Below are positions 5,695 to 7,112 of a stretch of 7,112 nucleotides of DNA, piece by piece (within the stretch, counting starts at the first letter, position 1; every line of letters starts with the position of its first letter). Made by a program: the position numbers and the translations under genes. Location: positions 1 to 7,112 of the forward strand of contig JAHEME010000141.1 of assembly GCA_024643825.1 (NCBI GenBank), read 5' to 3'. Source of the DNA: Chloroflexota bacterium (GTDB taxonomy: Bacteria > Chloroflexota > Anaerolineae > Aggregatilineales > UBA3940). The notes below the pieces were generated by a model, which worked only from the letters and a program-made list of their open reading frames with translations, had not been told where the DNA came from and ran no database searches.

Positions 5695-6304
5695 TCATGA
5701 GATCATAGTAGAACCGCTGAAGCACATAGATTCCGACGGCAGCCAGCACAGACCAGAGCAAGGATTGACTCTCGCCCATTGCCACGCTGGTTAGCTGCAA
5801 GTACACCACTCCCCCGGCAACCAGTGAATTAATGATCACTGCAAAATCAGAGAGTGTTCCTCGATTTCGGATCAGCATTCGCGCCAGCATAGGCCGCTGG
5901 GCTGCCCCGGCTGCTGACTTCTGCTTACGAGTAATATAGTCTTCGAGTGAGGCATCGATGGCTAAGAATTGTTCCTCGATCTGACGCATCATGCCTTCAT
6001 AGGCTCTCAGCTTCGCCCTGCGTGCAATCATCCGATTAAGGAGCGTCACGCCAAACAGGAACAGGATGAGGAGAACGACCTGTGAAATACGATTCACCTT
6101 CACGACGTCGGCGGACGTCTGGCTGGCAAGGAAAACCAGCGCTCCGGCTGCCGCCGATACAATCGTCAGAAAAAACTGCATCCTCTGCTCCCCTTGTGCC
6201 TCTTCGGCGAGCTTCCATGTATTCACCCGCTCGTATTCGTGAAACAGGTAGTCTACGCGAACCGAGTCAGCATGTTGATCGTCTTGTTGGGAAGTGGAAT
6301 TCAT
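5684..6304 (-). CDS. Predicted four-helix membrane protein, unknown function
   Basis: The product has 206 residues. Predicted membrane segments are about 44-61 (FFLTIVSAAAGALVFLAS), 73-92, 153-172 and 181-199, arranged as two hairpins. A charged cytoplasmic-type region about 93-150 (RRAKLRAYEGMMRQIEEQFLAIDASLEDY) separates the hairpins and may form a short coiled coil. The N-terminus (about 1-43) is hydrophilic and helical, with EYERVNTWKLAEEAQGEQR directly before the first helix. I do not recognise the family; the layout vaguely recalls small accessory membrane proteins found with signalling or defence genes, but no diagnostic motif supports that. ATG 6304 has AAGGA 9 nt upstream. It lies 54 nt downstream of the channel gene on the same strand, so co-transcription is likely. 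Confidence 0.75.
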   Translation of the reverse strand: MNSTSQQDDQHADSVRVDYLFHEYERVNTWKLAEEAQGEQRMQFFLTIVSAAAGALVFLASQTSADVVKVNRISQVVLLILFLFGVTLLNRMIARRAKLRAYEGMMRQIEEQFLAIDASLEDYITRKQKSAAGAAQRPMLARMLIRNRGTLSDFAVIINSLVAGGVVYLQLTSVAMGESQSLLWSVLAAVGIYVLQRFYYDLMNVS

Positions 6305-6332
6305 CGCGCATAGTCCTTCAGGGTGTGGTTTT

Positions 6333-6346
6333 CCGACCTGGGTCGG
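6333..6346. promoter_or_regulatory. Dyad between the two minus-strand genes
   Basis: CCGACC-TG-GGTCGG has 6-bp arms in the 54-nt gap between the channel gene and the four-helix gene. There is no T tract downstream on the minus strand, so it is not a typical terminator. It could be an operator or an RNA processing hairpin. Confidence 0.25.
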
Positions 6347-6358
6347 GATCGTACAGAA

Positions 6359-6949
6359 TCACGAGTTGCGGAGCTTGTTGCCCAGCACGAACCCGATCAG
6401 CCCGGTGAGCGTGATGCCCAACAGCACCTCGAACGTCATCAACATTCCGACGTGCGAGAGATACGGACGCAGCGTCCCGACCTCCATTGTGGTGATCGTG
6501 CTTAGGCTGAACAGCAGATTATCCAGTACCTTGAGAGTGGGCGCGCACCCGTCGCGCCACGCGGCGCTGAGATCAGCATACCCGCACCCCGGCATCGCCG
6601 TGACCATCCCGCCGATCCGGTAGATGAGGCCACATGTAAGAAATAGGAAGCAGAACCAGAAGATGGGCTTCAGTTGATTTAAGCCATGTCCTGCTATTTT
6701 GTTCTCAATTTCAACAGCAACCCATTTGCTGAAACGAGGCTGGCAAGACTCATCGATCCACTGTCCGGGTCGTCCAAGGTAGAATTTACGAATCCATCTT
6801 GGAGCAGACAGGAGTTTTTCCATGGTCTTCTTCTGCAAATATGCCCAATTGGCTCCTTCATAATCACCTCTTGCCTGGAAATATCCCTCAAGGGATTTGT
6901 AGATTTCTCGCGCAAGATCATATCTCCTAGTAGAGTCTTCCCAGATCAT
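6359..6949 (-). CDS. Ion-channel-type two-helix membrane protein with atypical pore motif
   Basis: Start ATG 6949 (196 residues) is chosen because GGGGAG precedes it by 5 nt on the minus strand. The frame stays open to a TTG at 7093 (244 residues), but that start lacks a ribosome-binding site. The N-terminal cytoplasmic part, about 8-60, carries LAREIYKSLEGYFQARGDYEGANWAYLQKKTMEK, a helical pattern seen before the pore in channel proteins often joined to pentapeptide repeats. The pore part has helix 1 about 95-113 (PIFWFCFLFLTCGLIYRIGG), a re-entrant segment about 142-160 (LDNLLFSLSTITTMEVGTLRP) and helix 2 about 167-191, ending in GFVLGNKLRNS. The segment sits where K+ channels have TTxGYGD but reads TTMEVGT, so K+ selectivity is doubtful. 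Cys122 and Cys135 in the outer loop could form a disulphide. It is more AT-rich than the plus-strand genes, suggesting acquisition. Confidence 0.7.
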   Translation of the reverse strand: MIWEDSTRRYDLAREIYKSLEGYFQARGDYEGANWAYLQKKTMEKLLSAPRWIRKFYLGRPGQWIDESCQPRFSKWVAVEIENKIAGHGLNQLKPIFWFCFLFLTCGLIYRIGGMVTAMPGCGYADLSAAWRDGCAPTLKVLDNLLFSLSTITTMEVGTLRPYLSHVGMLMTFEVLLGITLTGLIGFVLGNKLRNS

Positions 6950-7112
6950 TGATGCTCCCCGGCTGTCCCGCAACTTGGTATCCGTTAACCCGTAAATTTG
7001 CTGGATGTAGGTTCCAGTTAATCTGATACCATGCAAGCAATGTTCGTCTAATGGACAAAACAGAACTAACTCGCATAATATAAGGTATGGCAAAGAGACA
7101 ATTCATTCTGAC
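6950..7112 (-). other. AT-rich region upstream of the channel gene, possible N-terminal extension
   Basis: The channel reading frame continues through here to TTG 7093, with an in-frame TGA at 7102-7104. The translated part (for example CPLDEHCLHGIRLTGTYIQ) is Cys-rich and could be the worn end of a pentapeptide-like domain, or untranslated leader. No convincing -35/-10 pair is visible; TATATTAT-like text near 7075-7083 on the minus strand is only suggestive. Confidence 0.3.

Noticed and set aside
6686..6952. 88-codon plus-strand frame in the channel gene region
   Set aside because: It is antisense to the channel gene, which has a good ribosome-binding site and recognisable pore topology.
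1..7112. CRISPR arrays, tRNA or rRNA genes, insertion sequences
   Set aside because: No regularly spaced repeats, no cloverleaf-like segments and no transposase or terminal inverted repeats were seen by eye on either strand.

Overview
The window looks like chromosomal DNA from a GC-rich bacterium, most probably a member of the Chloroflexota (Anaerolineae-like). This is inferred from the style of the encoded proteins (a PriA with a DECH box and a long insert, a dephospho-CoA kinase carrying a C-terminal GNAT-like domain) and from Gram-positive-type SOS operators. No rRNA or other phylogenetic marker is present, so the assignment is tentative.

Layout, left to right. (1) Positions 2-2212, plus strand: 3' part of priA, the primosomal replication-restart helicase; its 3'-end-binding domain lies outside the window. 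(2) Positions 2213-2404: non-coding, with a weak AT-rich hairpin and a low-complexity block made of two sets of three 9-bp units. (3) Positions 2406-2965: a compact, self-contained transcription unit. It has a sigma70-type promoter with two GAAC-N4-GTTC palindromes (the LexA/SOS box of Gram-positive bacteria) 30 bp apart, a leader with a possible 37-codon ORF, an 81-residue protein of unknown function with an excellent ribosome-binding site, and a strong intrinsic terminator. (4) Positions 3036-4696: a clear promoter, coaE fused to a GNAT-like domain, a small two-helix membrane protein with an acidic tail, and a strong terminator. (5) Positions 4792-5601: a nitrilase-superfamily (Nit/omega-amidase-like) hydrolase. 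(6) Positions 5602-7112: an accessory-looking, more AT-rich minus-strand block. It holds a two-helix ion-channel-type protein, then a four-helix membrane protein, then a short degenerate second copy of the channel's C-terminus.

The plus-strand genes are mainly housekeeping: replication restart, the last step of coenzyme A synthesis and amide metabolite repair. The two points of greatest interest are the small gene apparently under DNA-damage control, next to a replication-restart gene, and the minus-strand membrane module, whose channel lacks the usual K+ filter and which carries a trace of a duplicated channel gene.
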